NCBI RefSeq assembly: GCF_002890895.1
Contig: NZ_POUL01000003.1
Span: 478,830-542,829 of the forward strand
Origin: Stutzerimonas stutzeri
GTDB taxonomy: Bacteria; Pseudomonadota; Gammaproteobacteria; Pseudomonadales; Pseudomonadaceae
DNA length: 64,000 bases
Direction of reading: 5' to 3'
Part shown: one piece after another, positions 40,255 through 49,685 of the stretch
Layout: the number at the start of each line of letters is the position of its first letter
Numbering within the stretch: the stretch's first letter is position 1
Program-made: the position numbers and the translations under genes
Notes under the pieces: model-generated
Databases searched by the model: none
Seen by the model: the letters and a program-made list of their open reading frames with translations, nothing else
Told to the model about the DNA's origin: nothing

Positions 40255-41289
40255 TTACTGGTAACCGAGGTCACTGAGGAAGGTCTTGAGCTTTTGCAAG
40301 GCTTCAGCCGACTTGTCGCTACGCTTGCCTTCTTCTTCCCAGGTCTTTTTCGCGACTTCACGAAGCCGCGCCTGGACGTCATCCGGCAGTACGTTGACCT
40401 TCACGCCCTGTTCCTTGATGGCCTTCTGCAAGGCGATCTGTTCCTGGTACAGGTACTCGTTGGTGCGGTACCAGAACTGCTCATCGAGGATCTGTTTGAC
40501 GATCTCCTGGTCGCGCTCGGACAGCTTGTCCAGCGCCTTCTGGCTGATGATGATCACATCGGTGCCGGCGATGTTCAGTGCGGGTCGCACGTGATTCTTC
40601 GCCACTTCGTAGAAGCTCATGCTGGCGGCACCTTGCACGGCACCCCAATGGGCACCATCAACCACGCCGGTATCGAGCGCCGGGTACAGTTCGCCGCCAG
40701 GCAGATAGGTGGTCGAGGCACCAGCCTCGTCGAGAAACTTCTGCAGCGCACCGGATGAACGAATCTTCAGCTTGGTGAAGTCTTCCCAGCTGTTGATTGG
40801 CTTCTTCACCACCATCTCGGTTGGGTAGACCTTGTCGGTCGACCAGTAGACGCCGTGTTGCGCGGCTTCTTCACGAAGCATGTCTTCGAAGCCCATCTGC
40901 TTATGGAAGTAGGCAGCCTCCCAGACATTCTGGAAGGCGAAGGGCAGGCCGGAAGCGATACCGGCGAGGGTCATCTTGTCCTGCGCGTAGCCGGGAGAGA
41001 TGGTGCCCATCTGGACGATGCCACGGCTGACGGCATTGAAGGTTTCCTGCGGTTTGAACAGCGCGCCGGATTCGAATAACTGCAACTGCAGGCGCCCGTC
41101 GGTGCGCCGCTCGATTTCATTCTTGAGTCTGACAAGGCTGTCCTGGTAGGAGCTGCTGGCGCTCGGCCAATGCGATTGCACGCGCCATTTGGTGACGTCC
41201 TGTGCGGCAGCCATCTGCGGAGCCATGGCAGAGACCGCCATCGCTAACAAACCGGCGGGAACGAGTAGCTTTTTGAGCATGGATTTCAT
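40255..41289 (-). CDS. TRAP transporter periplasmic solute-binding protein (DctP family)
   Basis: Exported binding protein of 344 residues. A signal peptide (MKSMLKKLL, then a hydrophobic core) ends near AAAQ at residue 29-30. The mature part has the TRAP ligand region KLKIRSSGALQKFLDEAGAS, whose Arg (in KIRSSG) normally salt-bridges the substrate carboxylate, and GVVDGAHWGAVQGAASMSFYEVAK. The sequence class resembles binders of mono- or keto-carboxylates such as TakP. It is first in its operon, divergent from the thioesterase/ACAD operon, which makes import of that operon's substrate the likely job. Confidence 0.93.
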   Translation of the reverse strand: MKSMLKKLLVPAGLLAMAVSAMAPQMAAAQDVTKWRVQSHWPSASSSYQDSLVRLKNEIERRTDGRLQLQLFESGALFKPQETFNAVSRGIVQMGTISPGYAQDKMTLAGIASGLPFAFQNVWEAAYFHKQMGFEDMLREEAAQHGVYWSTDKVYPTEMVVKKPINSWEDFTKLKIRSSGALQKFLDEAGASTTYLPGGELYPALDTGVVDGAHWGAVQGAASMSFYEVAKNHVRPALNIAGTDVIIISQKALDKLSERDQEIVKQILDEQFWYRTNEYLYQEQIALQKAIKEQGVKVNVLPDDVQARLREVAKKTWEEEGKRSDKSAEALQKLKTFLSDLGYQ

Positions 41290-41642
41290 AACGCGTCCTC
41301 TTGTTGTAATTGTCTGGCTGAGGCCATCTTTGTATCACGTGCGTCGCATGCTTGTTTCGCACAGCAGAACTGACTTTTGCAAAGCTGCTCGAAAGCTAAC
41401 ATAGCGCGGAGCTTTTTCAAGCGCTAGCAGAAGGCTATCGCTGCCTTTCTCGATAACAGGTCCGGTGTGCAGCGACTGATTGATCGTGGTCTGTCCAGCA
41501 AAGGTTGAGCTTAGACGGTTCTGTTTGTGGGGCATCATAATTCTGCCTGATGGAACTGGATTCCGAATTGACTCAGCGTTTCCTGCATGCCAGCTTCGAA
41601 AAGAAGAGGACTCCCCCACAAAAACAATCGAGAGGACTCGTC
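41290..41642. other. Divergent control region of TRAP operon and acyl-CoA operon
   Basis: About 350 bases between dctP-like and the small ORF. It must hold the two divergent promoters. I see an AT-rich segment around 41390-41420 and CATAAT near 41536, but no confident -35/-10, sigma-54 (GG-N10-GC) or operator site. No regulator gene is adjacent on either side. Confidence 0.5.
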
Positions 41643-41729
41643 ATGCGCCTCGATGCAAGAGACACCCAGACGCAAGGTCCAGGCTCCGGTTCTGCAGCGG
41701 CCGGTGGCTATGCGGTAGTGACACGATGA
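41643..41729 (+). CDS. 28-codon small ORF coupled to the thioesterase gene
   Basis: A short frame (MRLDARDTQT... ending YAVVTR) with a strong ribosome-binding site GAGAGGA seven bases upstream. Its stop overlaps the thioesterase start as ATGA, the same coupling found elsewhere in this operon. The peptide is hydrophilic, then Gly/Ala-rich, and matches nothing I know. It may be a leader that times translation of the operon, a true small protein, or the remnant of a larger gene. Confidence 0.4.
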   Translation: MRLDARDTQTQGPGSGSAAAGGYAVVTR

Positions 41730-42236
41730 ACGGTCAGGAAACGGAGCTGCCGGTCGATGACAGCCGGACCAATCATTTGCCCATCAGTGGAGGCAGCGAC
41801 CTGCCTGGCTTTCATCAGGTGCTTGGCTATCGTCAGGTGTCCTGGACCGAAGACGAAGCCGTGATCGAGCTCGATGTGCAGGCCTGTCATCTGAATATGG
41901 CCGGCGTGCTTCATGGCGGCGTGATGACTGCGCTGCTGGATGTGGTGCTCGCGGAGGCTGGCACCTATTGCCCTTATCCGGGACGCGTTCGCAAGGCCAT
42001 CACCCTGGTGCTCAACACCACCTTCACCGGCCAATGCTCGGGCGGTGTGATACGCGCCATTGGTCGGCGACGGGCCGGTGGGACACGCATTTTCAATAGC
42101 TCGGGTGAGGTGCGCGACGCGGACGATCGCCTGCTGGCGATTGGCGAGGCGACCTTCCGGCTACGCTCTGGCAGCGAACAGGCGCAAGGCGTGCCTGTGG
42201 ATTTCCTCGTGCCCAACAACAAGAAGGAAGACGGCG

Positions 42237-42244
<8 letters not shown>
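41726..42244 (+). CDS. PaaI-type hot-dog thioesterase
   Basis: Acyl-CoA thioesterase of 172 residues. The hot-dog core includes [25 protein letters not shown] (split: Asn57, HGG 63-65, Asp72), the catalytic pattern of the PaaI/4HBT family. A C-terminal extension of about 30 residues follows the fold. I chose the ATG at 41726 for its ATGA coupling to the small ORF; longer frames are not conserved. Its stop overlaps the ACAD start by eight bases. In the operon it could release CoA from a dead-end intermediate or recycle CoA. Confidence 0.87.
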
Positions 42245-43448
<1,204 letters not shown>

Positions 43449-43482
43449 GCCTCCACCAAAACAACAAGAAGGATGCCGTCCG

Positions 43483-44250
43483 ATGACCAATCCCTTATTC
43501 GACCTGTCTGGAAAGGTGGCGCTGATCACGGGTTCCACTCGCGGTATCGGTCGCTCCATCGCCGAAGAAATGGCCCGTTGCGGCGCACGGGTGGTGATTT
43601 CCAGCCGCAAGGCCGACGCCTGCGAAGCCGTTGCTGCCGAGCTGAACGCGGCTGGCTTCGAGGCCATCGCCGTGCCCTGCCACGTGGGGCGCAAGGAAGA
43701 TCTGCAACGGCTGGTCGACACCACCTTGCAGACCTGGGGGCGCATCGACGTGCTGGTCTGCAACGCGGCTACCAACCCGGTTTACGGTCCCACCAGCGAG
43801 CTGACCGACGACGCCTGGGACAAGATCATGGACACCAACGTCAAGGGCACCTTCTGGCTGTCCAACATGGTGCTGCCGCAAATGGCCGAGCGTGGCGAAG
43901 GCGCGGTCATCATGCTTTCCAGCATTGCGGGATTGCGCGGCAACACCGTGATCGGTACCTATGGCGTTTCCAAGGCCGCCGAAGCGGCACTGGCGCGCAA
44001 TCTCGCGGCGGAGTGGGGACCAAAGGGCATCCGCGTCAACGCCATCGCGCCGGGGCTGGTGCGTACCGATTTCGCCAAGGCATTGCTCGATGATCCCGAG
44101 CGGGTTCGCCGCGCCGCCGAAAAGACACCGCTGCGCCGTATCGGTGAGCCGGTGGATATTGCCGGTTTGGCGGTATTCCTGGCGGCGCCCGCCAGTGCCT
44201 ATATCACTGGCCAGGTGATCGTCGCCGATGGTGGCGAAACCGCATGTTGA
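43483..44250 (+). CDS. Short-chain dehydrogenase/reductase
   Basis: NAD(P)-dependent SDR of 255 residues. The cofactor motif GSTRGIG is at 17-23 and the catalytic tetrad is Asn119, Ser147, Tyr160, Lys164. SSRKADACE after the second strand has Ser/Arg/Lys, favouring NADPH. In the levulinate operon the LvaD SDR reduces a 4-ketoacyl-CoA to the 4-hydroxy form, and the same step is plausible here. An alternative is oxidation of a 3-hydroxyacyl-CoA later in the route. It is 34 bases after the ACAD with AAGAAGGA as ribosome-binding site. Confidence 0.92.
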   Translation: MTNPLFDLSGKVALITGSTRGIGRSIAEEMARCGARVVISSRKADACEAVAAELNAAGFEAIAVPCHVGRKEDLQRLVDTTLQTWGRIDVLVCNAATNPVYGPTSELTDDAWDKIMDTNVKGTFWLSNMVLPQMAERGEGAVIMLSSIAGLRGNTVIGTYGVSKAAEAALARNLAAEWGPKGIRVNAIAPGLVRTDFAKALLDDPERVRRAAEKTPLRRIGEPVDIAGLAVFLAAPASAYITGQVIVADGGETAC

Positions 44251-44260
44251 GGGCGCAACG

Positions 44261-45331
44261 ATGAACGAACCCGAGCTGATCGACGTGCTGCCTGCCCATC
44301 GATTCGACGAGGCGGTGTTGGCTCGATACCTGCGCGAGCATCTGCCGCAGATGGGTGACGATCTGCTGGTCCATCAGTTTCAAGGCGGCCAGTCCAACCC
44401 CACCTACCTTCTGGAAAGCGCCGGGCGCCGTTACGTGCTGCGCAAGAAACCGCCGGGCAAGGTGCTGCCCTCGGCGCACATGGTCGAACGCGAGTACAAG
44501 GTGATCCGTGCGCTCTCCGAGCACAGCAGCGTGCCGGTGCCCTCGGTGTACCTGCTGTGCGAAGACGAAAGCATCATCGGCACCGCGTTCTACGTAATGG
44601 ACCACATTGAAGGACGAATCTTTAGTCACCCGGCCCTGGACGAATTGCCGGTCGCCGAACGCCAATCGATCCACCTGGCCGCTATCGATACGCTGGCCGC
44701 GCTGCATCAGGTCGACGTTGAAGCGGCGGGGTTGAGCGATTTCGGCAAGGCTCAGGGCTATTTCGCCCGTCAGGTGAAACGCTGGTCCGGTCAGTATCAG
44801 GCGTCTCGCACCGGCGACATGCCGGCGATGGAACATCTGATGCAATGGCTGCCGGAGCAGGTCCCGCAGCAAGACGAATGCGCCATTGCCCACGGTGACT
44901 ACCGCCTCGGCAATCTGATCTTCGCGCCGGGCGAGGCGAAGGTCGCGGCGATTCTGGATTGGGAGCTGTCCACCGTCGGCCATCCGCTGGCGGACCTGGC
45001 CTACTTCTGCCTGCCGTATCACCTGCCAGCCGGCGTCGACGGTTTGCGTGGTCTGATCGGCATCGATCTGAAGGCGCAGGGTATTCCGTCAGAGCACGAG
45101 GTGCTGCAACGGTATTGCCTGAAGAGCGGGCGTGACGGCATCGACGACTGGCATGTGTTCGTGGCGTTTTCACTGTTCCGGCTCGCGGCGATTCTGCAGG
45201 GCGTGTATGCGCGAGCCCTGCAGGGCAATGCCAGCAATGCCGATGCGTTGCAGGTTGGCCAACGTGCCGGTCTCTTGGCTGAGGCGGGCTGGCGGATCGC
45301 CCAGCGTGGCAATAGCGGGGTGGTGGCATGA
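44261..45331 (+). CDS. APH-fold phosphotransferase (LvaA/ACAD10-11 kinase-like)
   Basis: Kinase-like protein of 356 residues. It has the aminoglycoside-phosphotransferase fold: FQGGQSNPTYLL nucleotide loop (about 40-51), RYVLRKKPPG with the ATP-binding Lys, catalytic HGDYRLGN (211-218, Asp213) and metal-binding ILDWE (231-235, Asp233). Family members fused to or paired with ACAD11-like enzymes phosphorylate the 4-hydroxyl of hydroxyacyl-CoA, not antibiotics. The start at 44261 has GAGGG upstream. The stop overlaps the SurE start (ATGA). Confidence 0.9.
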   Translation: MNEPELIDVLPAHRFDEAVLARYLREHLPQMGDDLLVHQFQGGQSNPTYLLESAGRRYVLRKKPPGKVLPSAHMVEREYKVIRALSEHSSVPVPSVYLLCEDESIIGTAFYVMDHIEGRIFSHPALDELPVAERQSIHLAAIDTLAALHQVDVEAAGLSDFGKAQGYFARQVKRWSGQYQASRTGDMPAMEHLMQWLPEQVPQQDECAIAHGDYRLGNLIFAPGEAKVAAILDWELSTVGHPLADLAYFCLPYHLPAGVDGLRGLIGIDLKAQGIPSEHEVLQRYCLKSGRDGIDDWHVFVAFSLFRLAAILQGVYARALQGNASNADALQVGQRAGLLAEAGWRIAQRGNSGVVA

Positions 45332-46131
45332 GCAAACCATTATTACGGCGCGTCCTTCTGACCAATGACGACGGTATCGCCGCGCCGGGGTTGGCACTGC
45401 TCGAGCGAATTGCCGCGCAACTGGCCGAGGAAGTCTGGGTGGTCGCACCCGAGCACGACCAGAGCGGCACGGGTCAGGGCATTTCGGTGCATGCGCCGTT
45501 GCGGGTGTACCACCACGGTGAACGCCGCTTCGCCGTCTCCGGCACGCCGTCGGACTGCGTCATGTTCGCCATGGCCGAATGGCTGCAGGACGCGCCGCCG
45601 GATCTGGTGCTGTCCGGCATCAACAGCGGGGCGAACATCGGCGACTCGGTGCCTTATTCCGGCACCCTTGGGGCGGTGCTCAGTGCTGATCTGCTGGGCG
45701 TGCCGGCTATCGGTCTGAGCCAGGCCTTCCTTGATCGAACCGCCATCGACTGGTCAGGCGTCGAGCGCTACGCCGCGGCTACCATCCGTGCGCTGTGGGC
45801 ACGTCGCGAAGAGAACGGCTGCTGCTGGAACGTGAATTTCCCGGCGTGCTCGGCTGACCTTGTCAGCCATCTGCGAATGACCCGTCAGTCCCATGGCTCG
45901 ATCACCCGGCCGCGTTTGCAGGCGGGCCATGACGGGCGAGGCTTGCCGTACTGGTGGCTTGGCTTCGAGCACTCATCGGCTCACCTCACGGACCCCGAAC
46001 TCGACGTCGCAGCGCTGCGCGAGAAGCGCATCGCCATCACCCCGCTGCGCGAAACCCGTGCCTGGCTCGAATGGGGCGAAGAGTGGGCTGTGGCCGATCT
46101 GGCCAACAATTGCGATTCAGGAGTTCTGTAA
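45328..46131 (+). CDS. SurE-family phosphatase paralog in catabolic operon
   Basis: Metal-dependent phosphomonoesterase of 267 residues. SurE motifs are complete: LLTNDDG (Asp14/Asp15), APEHDQSGTG, SGTPSDCV and SGINSGANIGDSVPYSGT. Housekeeping SurE in Pseudomonas lies in the pcm-nlpD-rpoS locus, so this is probably a paralog. It overlaps the kinase gene upstream and the ligase gene downstream (TAATG), so it is translated in the operon. A kinase and a phosphatase side by side suggest proofreading or salvage of the phosphorylated intermediate; this is inference. Confidence 0.88.
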   Translation: MSKPLLRRVLLTNDDGIAAPGLALLERIAAQLAEEVWVVAPEHDQSGTGQGISVHAPLRVYHHGERRFAVSGTPSDCVMFAMAEWLQDAPPDLVLSGINSGANIGDSVPYSGTLGAVLSADLLGVPAIGLSQAFLDRTAIDWSGVERYAAATIRALWARREENGCCWNVNFPACSADLVSHLRMTRQSHGSITRPRLQAGHDGRGLPYWWLGFEHSSAHLTDPELDVAALREKRIAITPLRETRAWLEWGEEWAVADLANNCDSGVL

Positions 46132-47813
46132 TGTTCACTCGTCATCATGCGGTCTGGCCTGACGATCTGCCCAAGCACCTGAGCGTGCCGGAAACCAGCC
46201 TGTTCACCAATCTCGAGATCTCGGCGCGGCGTTTTCCCGACAAGCCAGCCATCGTCTATTACGACACCCTGATCACCTATACCGAACTCCTGCGCGAGGT
46301 GGAGGCGCTGGCCGGTTACCTTCAGCATCTGGGCGTGGAAAAAGGCGATCGGGTACTGCTGTACATGCAGAACTCCCCGCAATTCACCATCGCCTATTAC
46401 GCGATTCTGCGCGCCGATGCTGTGGTGATCCCGGTAAACCCCATGAACCACAGCGCCGAGCTGGAGCACTATCTGCACGACACCGGCGCCTCCGTGTGCC
46501 TTTGTGGGCAGGAGCTGACCGGCTTCATCGCTCCGCTGGTCGGAACCGCGAACCTACGCCATGTCGTGGTCGCCGCGTATTCAGACTACGTGCGAGTGCC
46601 CACCGACCTGGCGCTGCCGGCTGAAGTGCAGGCTGCGGCGGTCACCCCGAGTTTCACGGGGGGCGTCGGCTGGCGTGATGCCCTCAACGCAGGCTGCAGA
46701 CCCGGCCCGCACACGGCCGGGCCGGACGATCTCTGCGTGTTCCCCTACAGCTCCGGCACCACCGGCGCGCCAAAAGGCTGCATGCACACCCATCGCTCGG
46801 CCATGGCGACCATCATTCATCGGGTGGTCTGGACCAACAGCACCAGCGAATCGGTGATCCTCGCAACCCTGCCGTATTTCCATGTGACCGGCATGCAGGG
46901 GGCCATGAGCGGGCCGATCTACAACGGTGGCACCGCCGTGATCATGACCCGCTGGGACCGCAAGGTTGCCGCGCAGCTGATCGAGCGCCACCAGGTGACC
47001 GGCTGGGTCAACATCGCCACCATGGCCATCGATTTTCTCTCCGATCCGGATTTGGAGCGCTACGACCTGTCCAGTCTGGTCAGCGTCGGTGGCGGTGGCG
47101 CGGCGATGCCCAAAGCGGTGGAAGAAAAGCTGCATCGGCTGACCGGCCTGCGCTACATCGAAGGCTATGGGCTTTCCGAGACCATCGCCGCCACCCACAT
47201 CAACCCGGTGCCGCGACCCAAGGCGCAGTGCCTCGGGATTCCGGTGTTCGACGTCGACAGCCGCGTCATCGACCTGAACACCGGGCAGGAGCTTGGCCCG
47301 GATGAAGTGGGCGAAATCGTCAGCCGTGGGCCGCAACTGTTCCAGGGCTACTGGAACCGCCCTGAAGAAACCGAGCGCGCGTTCATCGAACTGGACGGCC
47401 ACCGATTTTTCCGCACCGGCGACATGGGCTACTACGATGAAGAGGGCTATTTCTTCCTGGTCGACCGGGTCAAGCGGATGATCAATGCCTCCGGATTCAA
47501 GGTCTGGCCGTCGGAAGTAGAAAGCCTGATGTATCGCCACCCGGCCATTCAGGAGTGCTGCGTTATCTCGCGGCCCGACCCCAAGCGCGGCGAGACGGTG
47601 AAGGCGTGCATTGTGCTGCGTGAGGGCCAGGCCGGGCAGGTCAGCGAGCAGGACATCATCGACTGGTGCAAGGCCGAGATGGCCGCCTACAAGGCGCCGG
47701 TCTATGTGGAGTTCGTCAGCTCGTTGCCTCGCTCCTCCACTGGCAAGCTGATGTGGCGTGCGCTGCAGGAAGAAGAAAACCGCAAACACGCCGTCGGCGC
47801 CGAACAGGCCTGA
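46131..47813 (+). CDS. Acyl-CoA synthetase (AMP-forming)
   Basis: Adenylate-forming ligase of 560 residues that would activate the imported acid with ATP and CoA. Motif A5/P-loop YSSGTTGAPKG lies near 206-216, then GYGLSETIA near 348, RTGDMGYYDEEGYFFLVDR and the C-terminal Lys in SSTGKLMWR. The ATG overlaps the SurE stop by one base and has AGGAG seven bases upstream. In lva terms it would correspond to LvaE. Confidence 0.92.
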   Translation: MFTRHHAVWPDDLPKHLSVPETSLFTNLEISARRFPDKPAIVYYDTLITYTELLREVEALAGYLQHLGVEKGDRVLLYMQNSPQFTIAYYAILRADAVVIPVNPMNHSAELEHYLHDTGASVCLCGQELTGFIAPLVGTANLRHVVVAAYSDYVRVPTDLALPAEVQAAAVTPSFTGGVGWRDALNAGCRPGPHTAGPDDLCVFPYSSGTTGAPKGCMHTHRSAMATIIHRVVWTNSTSESVILATLPYFHVTGMQGAMSGPIYNGGTAVIMTRWDRKVAAQLIERHQVTGWVNIATMAIDFLSDPDLERYDLSSLVSVGGGGAAMPKAVEEKLHRLTGLRYIEGYGLSETIAATHINPVPRPKAQCLGIPVFDVDSRVIDLNTGQELGPDEVGEIVSRGPQLFQGYWNRPEETERAFIELDGHRFFRTGDMGYYDEEGYFFLVDRVKRMINASGFKVWPSEVESLMYRHPAIQECCVISRPDPKRGETVKACIVLREGQAGQVSEQDIIDWCKAEMAAYKAPVYVEFVSSLPRSSTGKLMWRALQEEENRKHAVGAEQA

Positions 47814-47878
47814 GGGGCGACAAGCAATTACAAGGGCCCGCGCCGGCTGGCGCCTTCCAAATCAACGGAGCAGATGCG

Positions 47879-48625
47879 ATGCAAGATTCAACCGCTACGA
47901 ACCGGGAAGCCGAATGGCAGGTGCGCAAGGACTTGGCTGCCGCCTATCGTTTGGTCGCGCACTTCGGCTGGGATGATCTGGTGTTCACCCATCTCTCCGC
48001 CCGCGTGCCGGGGCCGGAACATCATTTTCTGATCAATCCGTACGGGCTGTTGTTCCAGGAGATCACCGCCTCGTCGTTGGTAAAGGTGGATCAGGAAGGG
48101 CAAATTGTTCAGAGCGGCAGCCTGCATCGGGTCAACCCGGCCGGCTTCACCATCCACAGCGCCGTGCACATGGGGCGTGAGGACGCCGGGGCGGTGATGC
48201 ATCTTCACGCCGCCGACGGTGTGGCAGTCTCGGCGCATCGCGATGGACTGCTGCCGCTGAGCCAGACGGCGATGCTCTGCCTCGATCACCTCTGCTATCA
48301 CGAATACGAAGGCGTGGCGTTGGACTTGAGCGAACGCGAGCGGCTGATCCGCGACCTCGGCGACAAGCGCATGATGATGCTGCGCAACCACGGCGTGCTG
48401 ACGGCGGGCGGCACCGTCGCCGAAGCCTTCACCTACCTCTACTTCCTGATGAAGGCCTGCGAGATTCAGGTCCGCGCCCAGGCCTGCGGCCCGACGCACA
48501 TGCCGTCAGCCGCTGCCATCGAAACGACGCGCCAGCAATCCGCAGAGCTGGGCAGCGCCGCCAAACTGACCTGGCCTGCCTTGTTGCGCCTGCTGGAAGC
48601 CAATGGGCATGTCTATGCGATATAG
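47879..48625 (+). CDS. Class II aldolase/adducin family protein
   Basis: 248 residues. The fold contains a metal site set by HLHAADGVAVSAH (two His) and a later His. Related enzymes include fuculose-phosphate aldolase and decarboxylases or epimerases, but this subgroup (WDDLVFTHLSARVPG, SLHRVNPAGFTIHSAVH) is uncharacterised. I chose the start at 47879 for the GGAG six bases before it; it lies 66 bases after the ligase. It could cleave a hydroxy- or phospho-intermediate to smaller units. The GhrA-like reductase next door could act on an aldehyde or keto acid so formed. Confidence 0.85.
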   Translation: MQDSTATNREAEWQVRKDLAAAYRLVAHFGWDDLVFTHLSARVPGPEHHFLINPYGLLFQEITASSLVKVDQEGQIVQSGSLHRVNPAGFTIHSAVHMGREDAGAVMHLHAADGVAVSAHRDGLLPLSQTAMLCLDHLCYHEYEGVALDLSERERLIRDLGDKRMMMLRNHGVLTAGGTVAEAFTYLYFLMKACEIQVRAQACGPTHMPSAAAIETTRQQSAELGSAAKLTWPALLRLLEANGHVYAI

Positions 48626-48677
48626 CAGTACGCTTTGCGCGTTGCAGATGTCTTCCAAGGAATAAAACGGAGTGAGC

Positions 48678-49607
48678 ATGAAAATCCTCTTCGTCGCCGC
48701 CGATCCCAAACCCGAGCGCTGGACCAGCCTGATTCAGCAACAGCTGCCAGACGCCGATATCCAGGTCTGGCAGCCGTACAATCCGGGTTGCGGTGCGGAT
48801 TACGCCATCGTCTGGCATCCACCCGCTGCGCTGTTCGATAAAGAGCCGCAGCTGAAGGCCGTGTTCAACCTCGGCGCCGGCGTGGATGCGCTGGTACGCA
48901 TGCCGAATCTGCCACGCGACATTCCGATTGTTCGCCTCGAAGACGCGGGCATGGCGGTGCAAATGGCTGAATACGTGGCCTATCACGTGATCGGCATCAG
49001 CCGTGACATGGACGCCTATCGTGAACAGCAGGCGGCCGGTCAGTGGAAGCTGCGGCGCCCCATCGAACGCAGCGAGTGGCCGGTTGGCGTGCTCGGGCTC
49101 GGGCATATTGGCCAGCGTGTCGCCAAAACGCTGGCGACGCTGGAGTACCCGGTGATGGGATGGTCGCGCTCCGAGCACCGCCTCGACGGCGTGCGCTGCT
49201 TTGCTGGCGAGACAGGGTTGAATGATTTTCTTGGTGAAACACGCGTGCTGGTCAATACGCTGCCCTTGACCGACAGCACCCGCGATCTGATCGACTATTC
49301 GCTGCTGTCACGGCTGCGGCCTGACGCGGTAGTCGTCAACGTGGGTCGCGGCGAGCATCTGGTCGATGAGGATCTCTGCCGTGCCATCGAAGAGGGCAAG
49401 GTGACTCGCGCAGTGCTGGACGTGTTCCGTGAGGAACCGCTGCCGTCTTCGCATCCGTTCTGGCAGATGCCGCAGGTGTCGCTCACCCCGCATGTTTCCG
49501 CGCGAACGCTGCGCGAGGCGACCATCGTTCAGATCGCCGAGAAGATCGTCGCGCTGGAAGATGGCCGAACCATCAGCGGCGTGATTGATATCCAGCGCGG
49601 TTATTGA
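48678..49607 (+). CDS. ghrA: Glyoxylate/hydroxypyruvate reductase A-like 2-hydroxyacid dehydrogenase
   Basis: D-2-hydroxyacid dehydrogenase of 309 residues. The ATG at 48678 has GGAG at a proper distance; a GTG two codons earlier does not. The sequence matches GhrA: VFNLGAGVDAL, GVLGLGHIGQRVA (Rossmann), then the catalytic triad from NVGRGEHL (Arg), REEPLP (Glu) and LTPHVSA (His). It reduces glyoxylate, hydroxypyruvate or another 2-ketoacid with NADPH. It is the last gene of the operon and faces a terminator hairpin. Confidence 0.9.
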   Translation: MKILFVAADPKPERWTSLIQQQLPDADIQVWQPYNPGCGADYAIVWHPPAALFDKEPQLKAVFNLGAGVDALVRMPNLPRDIPIVRLEDAGMAVQMAEYVAYHVIGISRDMDAYREQQAAGQWKLRRPIERSEWPVGVLGLGHIGQRVAKTLATLEYPVMGWSRSEHRLDGVRCFAGETGLNDFLGETRVLVNTLPLTDSTRDLIDYSLLSRLRPDAVVVNVGRGEHLVDEDLCRAIEEGKVTRAVLDVFREEPLPSSHPFWQMPQVSLTPHVSARTLREATIVQIAEKIVALEDGRTISGVIDIQRGY

Positions 49608-49654
49608 TCCGCACCAGGCACGTTGCGGTCTCGATGAGCCGCCCCGGCCGCGGC

Positions 49655-49683
49655 GCCAGCGCCCGGGGGCGCTGGCTGGTTCT
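49655..49683. terminator. Hairpin between convergent ghrA-like and ligase genes
   Basis: A perfect 10-bp stem (GCCAGCGCCC with GGGCGCTGGC) and 2-base spacer lies between the convergent stops, followed by TGGTTCTCTTC. Confidence 0.65.
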
Positions 49684-49685
49684 CT

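Noticed and set aside
41290..41642. Sigma-54 promoter for the acyl-CoA operon, as in lva
   Set aside because: No GG-N10-GC element at proper spacing and no adjacent enhancer-binding regulator.
44261..45331. Aminoglycoside resistance enzyme
   Set aside because: The fold is shared, but the operon with an ACAD11-like gene and the family subtype point to a hydroxyacyl-CoA kinase.
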